Positions 1 to 5,754 of a stretch of DNA of 7,848 nucleotides are shown one piece after another. Position numbers and translations under genes: made by a program. The stretch spans positions 1-7,848 of the forward strand of contig JAFDYP010000526.1 of NCBI GenBank assembly GCA_018267355.1. Direction: 5' to 3'. The stretch comes from Bacteroidota bacterium. GTDB lineage: Bacteria > Bacteroidota > Bacteroidia > Chitinophagales > LD1. The notes under the pieces are model-generated. The model was not told the origin of the DNA, did not search any database, and saw only the letters and a list, made by a program, of their open reading frames with translations. Position 1 is the first letter of the stretch, and each line of letters starts with the position of its first letter.

Positions 1-199
1 CAGCCTGCTGAAGAATAAAAATACGATTGACTTTCGAGCGATACGGAAAGCTCACTGGGATTTCACCCTGCACCTGGCTAGTATGAGCGTAAAGCGACAT
101 GCCATCAAAGGCAAGCACCCGGACCTGCTCTATCCTAAGAGTGTGGTCTGGCAGCACTTTGTGAGGAAGAAAAGGAACTTCTCAGATATAGATAGCTGA
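1..199 (+). CDS. C-terminal end of an unrecognised protein (5' truncated by window edge)
   Basis: An open frame runs from base 2 to a TGA at 197-199, giving 65 residues with no stop before it. The tail is basic and aromatic, with stretches such as FRAIRKAHWDFTLHLASM and KGKHPDLLYPKSVVWQHF, and it ends in DIDS. It has no membrane segment and no motif I can assign. Only one base separates its stop from the ATG of mtgA, so the two are probably co-transcribed and translationally coupled. I do not recognise the family. The basic, aromatic tail beside a cell-wall gene would suit an envelope-biosynthesis enzyme such as a glycosyltransferase, but that is a guess from context only. Confidence 0.7.
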   Translation, partial: SLLKNKNTIDFRAIRKAHWDFTLHLASMSVKRHAIKGKHPDLLYPKSVVWQHFVRKKRNFSDIDS

Positions 200-200
200 T

Positions 201-902
201 ATGCTGAAAAAGATCGGCCGCTTTATAGTTCGTTTCATCATAGGGTTTTTTGTCCTTTCTATTTTGTCTGTCATCGCGTTTCGCTGGGTGCCTGTGCCTA
301 TCACCCCGCTCATGCTGATACGCTGCACGCAGCAGGCTATACATGGCAAACCGGTCAAACTCAAAAAAGCCTGGATGCCGCTGGATAAGATATCTCCTAA
401 TCTGCAACTAGCGGTGGTCTGCTCAGAAGACCAGAATTTTATCAATCACATGGGATTTGATATCAAAGCCATACAAGAAGATATAGAGTATAACAAGACC
501 CATAAGGATAAGCGTGGCGCATCTACCATCTCCCAGCAGACAGCCAAGAATGTCTTCCTATGGCCCGGCAGGTCTTTTCTCCGTAAGGGGCTGGAGGTGT
601 ACTTTACATTTCTGATCGAAACATTCTGGAGCAAGCAGCGCATCATGGAGGTGTACCTGAATGTGATAGAAATGGGCGATGGTATCTACGGAGCGGAGGC
701 GGCCTCTATGAGCTACTACAAATGCCATGCAAAGAACCTCTCACCTGCACAGGCGGCAGCCATCACATCTATACTACCCGGGCCACTGATCTACAAGATA
801 AATAGCCAGCAGAGCCGTCAGCACTGGATCCTGCTCCAGATGGCAAATTTCGGTGGTGTGCTAGACTATAATATGAAGCCGATAGAGGCCGGAAAAAAAT
901 AG
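201..902 (+). CDS. mtgA: Monofunctional biosynthetic peptidoglycan transglycosylase (GT51)
   Basis: This enzyme polymerises lipid II into glycan strands at the outer face of the inner membrane and has no transpeptidase domain. The protein has 233 residues, close to the usual length for MtgA. A single hydrophobic anchor spans roughly residues 7-28 after a basic start (MLKKIGR). The GT51 motifs follow in order: EDQNFINHMGFD (76-87, catalytic Glu76), RGASTISQQTAKN (105-117), RKGLE (128-132, second catalytic Glu132), KQRIMEVYLNVIEMGDGIYG (145-164) and LSPAQAAAITSILPGP (180-195). All key residues are intact. The ATG lies one base after the preceding stop, and no good Shine-Dalgarno sequence is visible, as is normal for Bacteroidota. 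The gene converges on holA with only 7 bases between the stops. The assignment is firm at family level. Confidence 0.96.
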   Translation: MLKKIGRFIVRFIIGFFVLSILSVIAFRWVPVPITPLMLIRCTQQAIHGKPVKLKKAWMPLDKISPNLQLAVVCSEDQNFINHMGFDIKAIQEDIEYNKTHKDKRGASTISQQTAKNVFLWPGRSFLRKGLEVYFTFLIETFWSKQRIMEVYLNVIEMGDGIYGAEAASMSYYKCHAKNLSPAQAAAITSILPGPLIYKINSQQSRQHWILLQMANFGGVLDYNMKPIEAGKK

Positions 903-909
903 CGCAACT

Positions 910-1923
910 CTAGCTGAGGATCTTTATCACCAGCTCTTTGAGCAGTTCACCCTCCTCCGTATTGTTATTGTTCATACCCTTGGAGCGGAGATCGTACTCC
1001 TCCAGCACGTGAAAGATGTACTCCAGCTTCTGGTTAGGATATTTAGCTACAGCAGCTTTATAGTCTTTGACGAAATAGGGATTGACCTTTAGTACCGCTG
1101 CCAGCTCATGGTCTGACTTCAGCTTATTGTGAGCCGTCACAAATACTTTGGAGAAGAAGCCCTGTAGTGTACCTAGTACCAGCGGCATTGGGCCGTTCTT
1201 AGGATTGGCTACAAAGTAGTTGACGATCTTATGCACTTTGGTCACATCTTTATGCGCCAGGGCATTGCTCAGCTCAAAGGAGTTGTATTCCTTACTTACA
1301 CCGACGCCCTTCTCGATATCTTCCTTAGTGATCGTAGCGCCTTTGGGTTTATTGATGATGAGCTTGTCTATCTCATTGGCTACGGTAGATATCTCCGTAC
1401 CGGTAAACTCTGCGAGCAGCGCTACTGTGTCATCATCCATCTTGTAACCTGTGCTCTTGATGTAGCCTTTGATCCAGGCTGGCATCTGGTAGTCTCGCAG
1501 CGGGTTAGACTCAAAGTATACTGCCAGTTTCTGTATTTCCTTGCCAAAAGATTTGCGCTTGTCCGGCAGGCCATGCTTATACGCTATCACCAGGACGGTA
1601 GACTTGACCGGGTTTTTGACATAGGATAGGATGCCATCCATGTCTTTGAAAGATTGCGCTTCTTTGACCACGACCAGCTGCCGCTCACTCATCATTGGCA
1701 GGCGGCGGCAGGTTTCTATCACTACCTGTGCAGTAGCATCTTTGCCATAGAGGATCGTCTGGTTAAAAGATTTCTCTGACTCATTCAGCACATTGGCCTC
1801 TATGGCCTCGGTGAGCTGATCTATAAAATAATCCTCCTCTCCACAAAAAAAGTAGATCGGTGCAAACTGTTTATTGCGGATGCTCGCTATCAGGGACTCA
1901 AAGTCATTGCCTTCCTTGGCCAT
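910..1923 (-). CDS. holA: DNA polymerase III subunit delta
   Basis: This is the delta subunit of the clamp loader, which opens the beta sliding clamp during replication. The 337 residues match the usual HolA length. Diagnostic segments are PIYFFCGEEDYFIDQL (22-37, where the degenerate GEEDY replaces a Walker A, as in delta), RRLPMMSERQLVVVKEAQ (73-90), the central FELSNALAHKDVTKV (216-230) and the C-terminal helical stretch from YDLRSKGMN (310) to LLKELVIKILS. The ATG start is preceded by AAGGAAAA, an unusually Shine-Dalgarno-like leader for this phylum. The gene lies 38 bases downstream of amn on the same strand with no terminator between, so the two probably form one transcript. The tail-to-tail gap with mtgA is 7 bases. 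Confidence 0.95.
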   Translation of the reverse strand: MAKEGNDFESLIASIRNKQFAPIYFFCGEEDYFIDQLTEAIEANVLNESEKSFNQTILYGKDATAQVVIETCRRLPMMSERQLVVVKEAQSFKDMDGILSYVKNPVKSTVLVIAYKHGLPDKRKSFGKEIQKLAVYFESNPLRDYQMPAWIKGYIKSTGYKMDDDTVALLAEFTGTEISTVANEIDKLIINKPKGATITKEDIEKGVGVSKEYNSFELSNALAHKDVTKVHKIVNYFVANPKNGPMPLVLGTLQGFFSKVFVTAHNKLKSDHELAAVLKVNPYFVKDYKAAVAKYPNQKLEYIFHVLEEYDLRSKGMNNNNTEEGELLKELVIKILS

Positions 1924-1961
1924 TTTTCCTTGGTGATTATCAGGTGACTGTTGTCAGAATC

Positions 1962-2732
1962 TTAAAATTTCAGGTGTTTCACCGTGAGTCCATTATTAAT
2001 GAGCTGCTGCAGTGATGAGATACCTACTTTGAGATGCGTATCTACATAGTTGGTAGTCACCTTGGTATCACTGGCATCTGTCTTTACTCCTTCCGGTACC
2101 ATTGGTTGGTCAGAGACAAGCAGGAGTGCTCCCGCAGGAATCTCATTTTTGAATGCCGTGATAAAGATCGTGGCCGTCTCCATGTCTATGGCCATAGCCC
2201 TGATCTTGCGCAGGTATTCCTTAAAGTCTTCGTCCCACTCCCATACGCGGCGGTTGGTAGTATACACCGTACCGGTCCAGTAGTCTTGAGCATAGTCACG
2301 AATGGTAGTAGAAATAGCTTTTTGCAATGCAAAGGCAGGCAACGACGGGACCTCAGGCGGGAAGTAGTCATTGGACGTACCCTCACCGCGTATGGCTGCG
2401 ATGGGCAGGATCAGGTCGCCCACGTTGTTTTTCTTTTTCAGGCCGCCACATTTGCCCAGGAAGAGTACCGCCTCAGGCTCTATAGCAGACAGGAGGTCCA
2501 TCACGGTAGCCGCATTGGGGCTACCCATACCAAAGTTGATGATCGTGATGCCATTAGCACGGGCGGAGCGCATGGGTCGGTTCAGACCTACCACCTCTAC
2601 ACCGTGCCACTCAGCAAACATGGTCACGTAGTTGTCAAAATTGGTCAGCAGGATGTATTTGTCAAAGTCTGCCAACTCCCGGCCAGTATAGCGGGGCAGC
2701 CAGTTATTCACGATGTCTTGCTTGGTCTTCAT
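1962..2732 (-). CDS. amn: AMP nucleosidase, short catalytic-domain form
   Basis: The enzyme hydrolyses AMP to adenine and ribose 5-phosphate (EC 3.2.2.4) in the cytoplasm and affects adenylate levels. From the ATG at 2732 the product has 256 residues. That is the short Bacteroidota-type form, which lacks the extra N-terminal domain of the ~480-residue E. coli enzyme. Signatures of the PNP/UDP phosphorylase fold are NFGMGSPNAATVMDLL (66-81), FLGKCGGL (91-98), AIDMETATIF (181-190, the Met-Glu pair expected at the nucleoside site) and SDQP (207-210, the catalytic-type Asp208). I chose MKTKQDIVNNWLPRYTG as the start because the family begins this way. The open frame continues to a TTG at 2792, but the 20 extra residues look unrelated and would cover the promoter. 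A weak -7-like CGAATTTG lies at 2774-2767, about 35 bases upstream. A hairpin abuts the start codon. The gene is divergent from the HsdR-N-type gene and heads a likely amn-holA unit. Confidence 0.93.
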   Translation of the reverse strand: MKTKQDIVNNWLPRYTGRELADFDKYILLTNFDNYVTMFAEWHGVEVVGLNRPMRSARANGITIINFGMGSPNAATVMDLLSAIEPEAVLFLGKCGGLKKKNNVGDLILPIAAIRGEGTSNDYFPPEVPSLPAFALQKAISTTIRDYAQDYWTGTVYTTNRRVWEWDEDFKEYLRKIRAMAIDMETATIFITAFKNEIPAGALLLVSDQPMVPEGVKTDASDTKVTTNYVDTHLKVGISSLQQLINNGLTVKHLKF

Positions 2733-2735
2733 GCT

Positions 2736-2758
2736 GCACGGATTATCTATTGCCGTGC
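2736..2758 (-). promoter_or_regulatory. Inverted repeat / hairpin in the amn leader, next to the start codon
   Basis: GCACGG (2736-2741) and CCGTGC (2753-2758) form a perfect 6-base inverted repeat around an 11-base AT-rich loop. On the amn mRNA the stem ends only three bases before the ATG at 2732, so the helix would fall inside the ribosome footprint. It lies between the divergent amn and HsdR-N-type genes. It could modulate translation of amn, act as a protein-binding operator, or be chance. A 6-bp stem is short, so confidence is low. Confidence 0.3.
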
Positions 2759-2795
2759 TAATTACGCAAATTCGCGCTAAATCAATCCACAAGCG

Positions 2796-3245
2796 TTGAC
2801 AACGGTCATCTTTGGCGAGTACACTTTCCGGTTTAAGGAAGAAAAGGGACTACGCATGATCTTCGATCCTGTTAGAAAGAAGTATGTGGCCCTCACCCCT
2901 GAGGAGTGGGTCCGCCAGCACATCCTTCACTATCTTTTGGAAATGGGCTATCCCGCCTCTCTGATAGCCATTGAGCGTGCCATAGAGGTCAATGATCAGG
3001 TAAGGCGCTTTGATGTGGTGGTCTATGACCGCGACGCGCAGCCGCTGATACTCGTAGAATGTAAGGCACAAAGTGAAAGCCTGGATCACACCGTCGTAAT
3101 GCAGGCAATAGCCTACAACCTGACTGTAAAAGCTAAGTACCTTTGGCTCACCAATGGTGCGCACACCTATTTCATCCGCCTCTCTGATGGAAAAGTACTC
3201 GGTGAGGTCGTCCGCTTTGATCAGATACTAACGAATGGGAAATAG
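2796..3245 (+). CDS. Stand-alone HsdR N-terminal-like PD-(D/E)XK domain protein
   Basis: The product has 149 residues and resembles only the N-terminal endonuclease domain of type I restriction HsdR subunits (HSDR_N_2-like). No helicase or methylase genes are nearby. The nuclease-fold residues are Glu60, Asp73 in RRFDVVVYD and Glu88-x-Lys90 in LILVECKA, followed by the QAIAYN motif (104-109). The full D-ExK set is present, so catalysis is possible. Small proteins of this type recur in Bacteroidota genomes, often beside holA, and their cellular role is unknown to me. The start is a TTG at 2796. An in-frame TAA at 2778-2780 closes the frame upstream and no ATG or GTG lies between. The residues before Met21 (VIFGEYTFRFKEEKGLRM) resemble the family N-terminus, so starting at Met21 is unlikely. 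It diverges from amn across 63 bases and converges on the small lipoprotein. It could be a DNA-repair nuclease or a DNA-binding accessory protein. Confidence 0.88.
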   Translation: MTTVIFGEYTFRFKEEKGLRMIFDPVRKKYVALTPEEWVRQHILHYLLEMGYPASLIAIERAIEVNDQVRRFDVVVYDRDAQPLILVECKAQSESLDHTVVMQAIAYNLTVKAKYLWLTNGAHTYFIRLSDGKVLGEVVRFDQILTNGK

Positions 3246-3268
3246 GAGGGGAGTTTTTTCCTCTATTT
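3240..3268. terminator. Possible bidirectional hairpin between convergent genes
   Basis: AAATAG-G-AGG (3240-3249) pairs with CCTCTATTT (3260-3268), giving nine base pairs with one bulged G and a 10-base loop that contains a run of six T. The stem covers both stop codons of the convergent HsdR-N-type and lipoprotein genes, which are 17 bases apart. The T-run sits in the loop rather than after the stem, so this is not a textbook intrinsic terminator. Confidence 0.3.
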
Positions 3269-3481
3269 GTCTGCTTTTTTGGTTTCTGCGCCGTTCTTGT
3301 CTACGTTCACGCCACCACCATTTTTGCCTTCTACCTTCACACCTTCTTTGTCTACATCTAGTTCTCCGCCTTTCTTGCCATTGATATGGATACCCGGCTT
3401 TTCGTCACGGGCGGGCTCATGGTTGCAAGAGGTCAGGGCGAGTGTAGCGGCAGCCGCAAGGATCAATGTGTAAGCTTTCAT
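3263..3481 (-). CDS. Small repeat-bearing lipoprotein of unknown function
   Basis: The product has 72 residues. The N-terminus (MKAYTLILAAAATLALTSC) is a signal peptide with a lipobox LTSC ending at Cys19, so I expect a mature lipoprotein of about 54 residues anchored in the envelope. The mature part is rich in Gly, Lys, Asp and Asn. It contains two tandem 17-residue units (31-47 and 48-64) that share the pattern hydrophobic-x-hydrophobic-x-GKxGG-x-hydrophobic-x-VDKxG, then a charged AETKKADK tail. Asn follows the lipid Cys, and I see no clear acidic surface-export signal right after it. A candidate promoter upstream on the minus strand pairs TTTG (3523-3520) with TATCATTC (3503-3496) at 16-base spacing, with two mismatches to the -7 consensus. 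I do not recognise the family. The signal peptide makes it a convincing gene despite its length. Confidence 0.8.
   Translation of the reverse strand: MKAYTLILAAAATLALTSCNHEPARDEKPGIHINGKKGGELDVDKEGVKVEGKNGGGVNVDKNGAETKKADK
3290..3391 (-). repeat. Two tandem 17-residue (51-base) units within the small lipoprotein
   Basis: Unit 1 (bases 3391-3341) encodes IHINGKKGGELDVDKEG and unit 2 (3340-3290) encodes VKVEGKNGGGVNVDKNG. Nine of 17 positions are identical (N-terminal hydrophobics excluded) or conservative, and GK-x-GG and VDK-x-G are invariant. The alternating hydrophobic residues followed by Gly turns suggest short beta-strands. The unit length is exact, so a duplication is the simplest origin. 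Confidence 0.7.
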
Positions 3482-3539
3482 TTTTTGATATTTTAGAATG
3501 ATAAATGTTATAACCTTTTCAAATGACGTGCCTCACTTT

Positions 3540-3566
3540 TTGACTGGGGTCATTTCATTACTTTCG
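3540..3566 (+). promoter_or_regulatory. Candidate Bacteroidota promoter of the HD-domain gene
   Basis: TTG at 3540-3542 stands as a -33 element, and TACTTTCG at 3559-3566 matches the -7 consensus TAnnTTTG except for one C. The spacing is 16 bases, slightly shorter than usual. The -7 element ends four bases before the ATG at 3571, so transcription should begin at or within a few bases of the start codon, which implies a leaderless or nearly leaderless mRNA. Confidence 0.45.
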
Positions 3567-3570
3567 CCCC

Positions 3571-4809
3571 ATGGCAGACAATAAGCGCAAGATCTTTAAT
3601 GACCCGGTGCATGGTTTCATCACGATACCTCATGACATCATATTTGATATCATCGAGCATCCTTACTTCCAGCGCCTGCGCCGTATACAGCAGCTCGGCC
3701 TGAGCAACTATGTCTACCCCGGTGCCCATCATACCCGATTTCATCACGCGTTGGGGGCTTTTCACCTGATGCGGCAGGCAGTGAATATCCTTAAAGTAAA
3801 GGGCCATGAGATCACATCAGAGGAAGAGTGCGCTGCGCAGATCGCCATTCTGCTGCATGATATAGGGCATGGACCCTACTCTCACACGCTAGAGAATATC
3901 CTGGTGCCGGGTGTGCACCATGAGGAGCTATCACGCATCTATATGCATCGGCTGAATGCGCACTTTGATGGTAAGCTCTCTATGGCTATAGAGATTTTTG
4001 AGGGACGGTACCCCAAACAATTTTTGCATCAGCTCGTATCCTCTCAGCTGGATGTAGACAGGCTGGACTACCTCACCCGTGATAGTTTTTTCACTGGTGT
4101 GAACGAGGGCGTGATCAGCTATGACCGCATCATAGAGATGATGAATGTGACAGACGGGCAGCTGGTCATAGAGCGCAAGGGTATCTACTCTATAGAGAAC
4201 TTTATCATAGCGCGGCGACTGATGTACTGGCAGGTATACCTGCACAAGACAGTGGTCTGTGTGGAGAATATGCTGATCCGGGCCCTGCACCGGGCGCAGG
4301 AGCTGATCTCAACCGGTCGTAAAATTGACGCGTCACCCGCACTTAGCTTCTTTTTCAACAGGCAGGTGACACTCCGTGATTTCGCAGAGGATAAAGATGT
4401 ACTGGAGCTGTATTCCCGGCTGGATGATATGGATATCATGTCAGCGCTGAAATACTGGCGCCACTCCGATGATCCTATCCTAAGGCTGCTATGTGCGTCT
4501 ATTCTGGACCGGAGGCTTTTCCGCATAGAGATGCAGTCAGTGGCATTTTCCGAAGAGATAGTAACCACTAGAAAGCAAGAGGCGACGCGCGAATATGGTG
4601 TTCCTCTGTCTGAGGCGCACTACCTGGTCTGGACCGACACCACCATCAATCACGCGTACAATCCCGATGAGGACCGTATCAATATCCTCGGTGCAGATGG
4701 CAAAGTACAAGACATCACCCAGGCATCGGACCAGCTCAATATTTCCGGCCTTTCCAAGCCGGTAGTCAAGCATTATCTGTGCTATCCCAAAGGTATGGCC
4801 AAAGGATAG
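3571..4809 (+). CDS. HD-domain phosphohydrolase, SAMHD1-like/COG1078 type (possible dNTP triphosphohydrolase)
   Basis: The 412-residue protein opens with KIFNDPVHGFITIP (7-20) and FQRLRRIQQLGLSNYVYPGAHHTRFHHALG (33-62 region), the hallmark of the SAMHD1/YdhJ-type HD family. Metal ligands fit the family pattern: His59 in RFHHALG, His96-Asp97 in LLHDIGHGPYSH (95-105 region) and Asp163 in QLDVDRLDYLTRD. All are intact. Relatives hydrolyse dNTPs to deoxynucleosides and triphosphate, sometimes under allosteric nucleotide control, but for this subgroup that activity is inferred. The remaining ~240 residues form the helical C-terminal part normal for the family, ending near KPVVKHYLCYPKG. No signal peptide is present, so it is cytoplasmic. 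It is flanked by a divergent lipoprotein gene and a downstream esterase 58 bases away. The ATG at 3571 matches the family N-terminus. Confidence 0.92.
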   Translation: MADNKRKIFNDPVHGFITIPHDIIFDIIEHPYFQRLRRIQQLGLSNYVYPGAHHTRFHHALGAFHLMRQAVNILKVKGHEITSEEECAAQIAILLHDIGHGPYSHTLENILVPGVHHEELSRIYMHRLNAHFDGKLSMAIEIFEGRYPKQFLHQLVSSQLDVDRLDYLTRDSFFTGVNEGVISYDRIIEMMNVTDGQLVIERKGIYSIENFIIARRLMYWQVYLHKTVVCVENMLIRALHRAQELISTGRKIDASPALSFFFNRQVTLRDFAEDKDVLELYSRLDDMDIMSALKYWRHSDDPILRLLCASILDRRLFRIEMQSVAFSEEIVTTRKQEATREYGVPLSEAHYLVWTDTTINHAYNPDEDRINILGADGKVQDITQASDQLNISGLSKPVVKHYLCYPKGMAKG

Positions 4810-4867
4810 CTGTTTCTTAAGTTCTCGACCCCAAATCCTATATAACAGTTTTTATTAGCTTCACAGA

Positions 4868-5683
4868 ATGAAGAAGTTAATGTTAGCCGCACTTGTAGTA
4901 TTTGGCTTAGCCGCAGGCGCACAGGACATAGAGGGTACCAAGCCTTTTGAGATGGGGTTGATAGACCATGTGCAGTCTGATATCCCCGGTCAGAGCCGGG
5001 ATCTTAATATTTATCTGCCCAAAGGCTATACACCGAAAAAGGAATGGCCGGTCATCTACCTGCTGGACGGAGGCAGACATGAAGACTTTATACACATATC
5101 GGGATTAGTCCAGTTTTTTACCGATATACTGGATACGATGCCCGATGCTATCATCGTAGGTATTTGCAATGTAGACCGCAAAAAGGATTTCACCTTTGCA
5201 GAGGGCTCTACTCCTGAGTTTAAGAAGATGATACCTAATGCCGGCGGCTCAAAAGAGTTCATTACTTTTTTGGAGAAAGACCTTAAGCCATATATCCAAA
5301 AGAAATACAATGGTGTGGGTAGCAGTACACTCATAGGCCAGTCGGCTGCTGGCCTGCTGGCTACAGAGGTGGTGCTGGCACATACCGGCCTGTTTGACAA
5401 TTACCTCATCGTGAGTCCCAGCCTTTGGTGGAATGATGAGGCGCTCCTGAAGCTCAAGCCTGAGGGGCTCAGGGAGTCAAAAAATAAGAAAGTATTTATA
5501 GCGATAGGAAATGAAGGAGATCAGTCTATGAGAGGGTCAAAGATGCTGATGGAGATATTGAGATCACCGGAGGTGAAGGTGGACTTTCTCTATATGCCTG
5601 AGGAGAATCATCTGACTATACTGCACAATGCGGCCTACAAAGGGCTCCTGTTCTTGCTGGCCAAGGCTCCTGCAAAGGAATGA
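4868..5683 (+). CDS. Secreted alpha/beta-hydrolase, putative esterase of the Fes/IroE-like family
   Basis: The 271-residue product begins with a signal peptide (MKKLMLAALVVFGLAAGAQ) that is probably cleaved after Ala-Gly-Ala near residue 18, so it should be periplasmic or secreted. The body fits the esterase_D/COG2819 fold: RDLNIYLPKGY (44-54), PVIYLLDGG (61-69, strand and oxyanion-side loop), the nucleophile elbow LIGQSAAGL (155-163, Ser159), the acid region IAIGNEGD (211-218, Glu216 or Asp218) and a C-terminal His248 in EENHLTILH. The elbow reads G-x-S-A-A-G instead of the canonical GxSxG. Relatives cleave esters such as siderophore or acyl esters, and no substrate can be read from this sequence. 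There are no siderophore or polysaccharide genes beside it. A weak -7-like TAGCTTCA lies at 4856-4863 without an obvious -33 element. The gene ends 23 bases before a strong terminator. Confidence 0.88.
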   Translation: MKKLMLAALVVFGLAAGAQDIEGTKPFEMGLIDHVQSDIPGQSRDLNIYLPKGYTPKKEWPVIYLLDGGRHEDFIHISGLVQFFTDILDTMPDAIIVGICNVDRKKDFTFAEGSTPEFKKMIPNAGGSKEFITFLEKDLKPYIQKKYNGVGSSTLIGQSAAGLLATEVVLAHTGLFDNYLIVSPSLWWNDEALLKLKPEGLRESKNKKVFIAIGNEGDQSMRGSKMLMEILRSPEVKVDFLYMPEENHLTILHNAAYKGLLFLLAKAPAKE

Positions 5684-5705
5684 CCTGCCAATACAGTATT
5701 ATAAG

Positions 5706-5735
5706 AAAACGGCCAGGCTATGCCCGGCCATTTTT
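5706..5735. terminator. Bidirectional intrinsic terminator between convergent genes
   Basis: GGCCAGGC (5711-5718) and GCCCGGCC (5722-5729) form an 8-base GC-rich stem with one A-C mismatch and a TAT loop. AAAAC precedes it and ATTTTT (5730-5735) follows, so it works as stem plus T-run on the plus strand for the esterase and, reading GTTTT on the minus strand, for the repeat protein. It lies 23-28 bases after the esterase stop and about 20 bases after the repeat-protein stop at 5755. Confidence 0.85.
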
Positions 5736-5754
5736 GCATTGGTGTGAATAGTGA

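Noticed and set aside
1931..1962. Possible hairpin in the amn-holA gap (TGAC-TGTT-GTCA)
   Set aside because: Four base pairs with a flanking mismatch and no T-run; it does not argue for termination between the two genes.
2034..2780. A 248-codon plus-strand open frame opposite amn
   Set aside because: It lies entirely antisense to a well-supported gene, has low-complexity composition and no recognisable motif, so it is a shadow frame.
2733..2792. N-terminal extension of amn to a TTG at 2792
   Set aside because: The 20 extra residues do not resemble the family start, the frame there would cover the likely promoter and hairpin, and the ATG at 2732 gives the typical N-terminus.
2796..3245. Remnant of a type I restriction system
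   Set aside because: The protein is a complete small domain with intact active site, no helicase, specificity or methylase remnants are nearby, and the neighbours are housekeeping genes.
4810..4853. Possible terminator after the HD-domain gene (CTGTT ... AACAG then TTTTT)
   Set aside because: The stem is only five AT-containing base pairs around a loop of about 29 bases, too weak to call.
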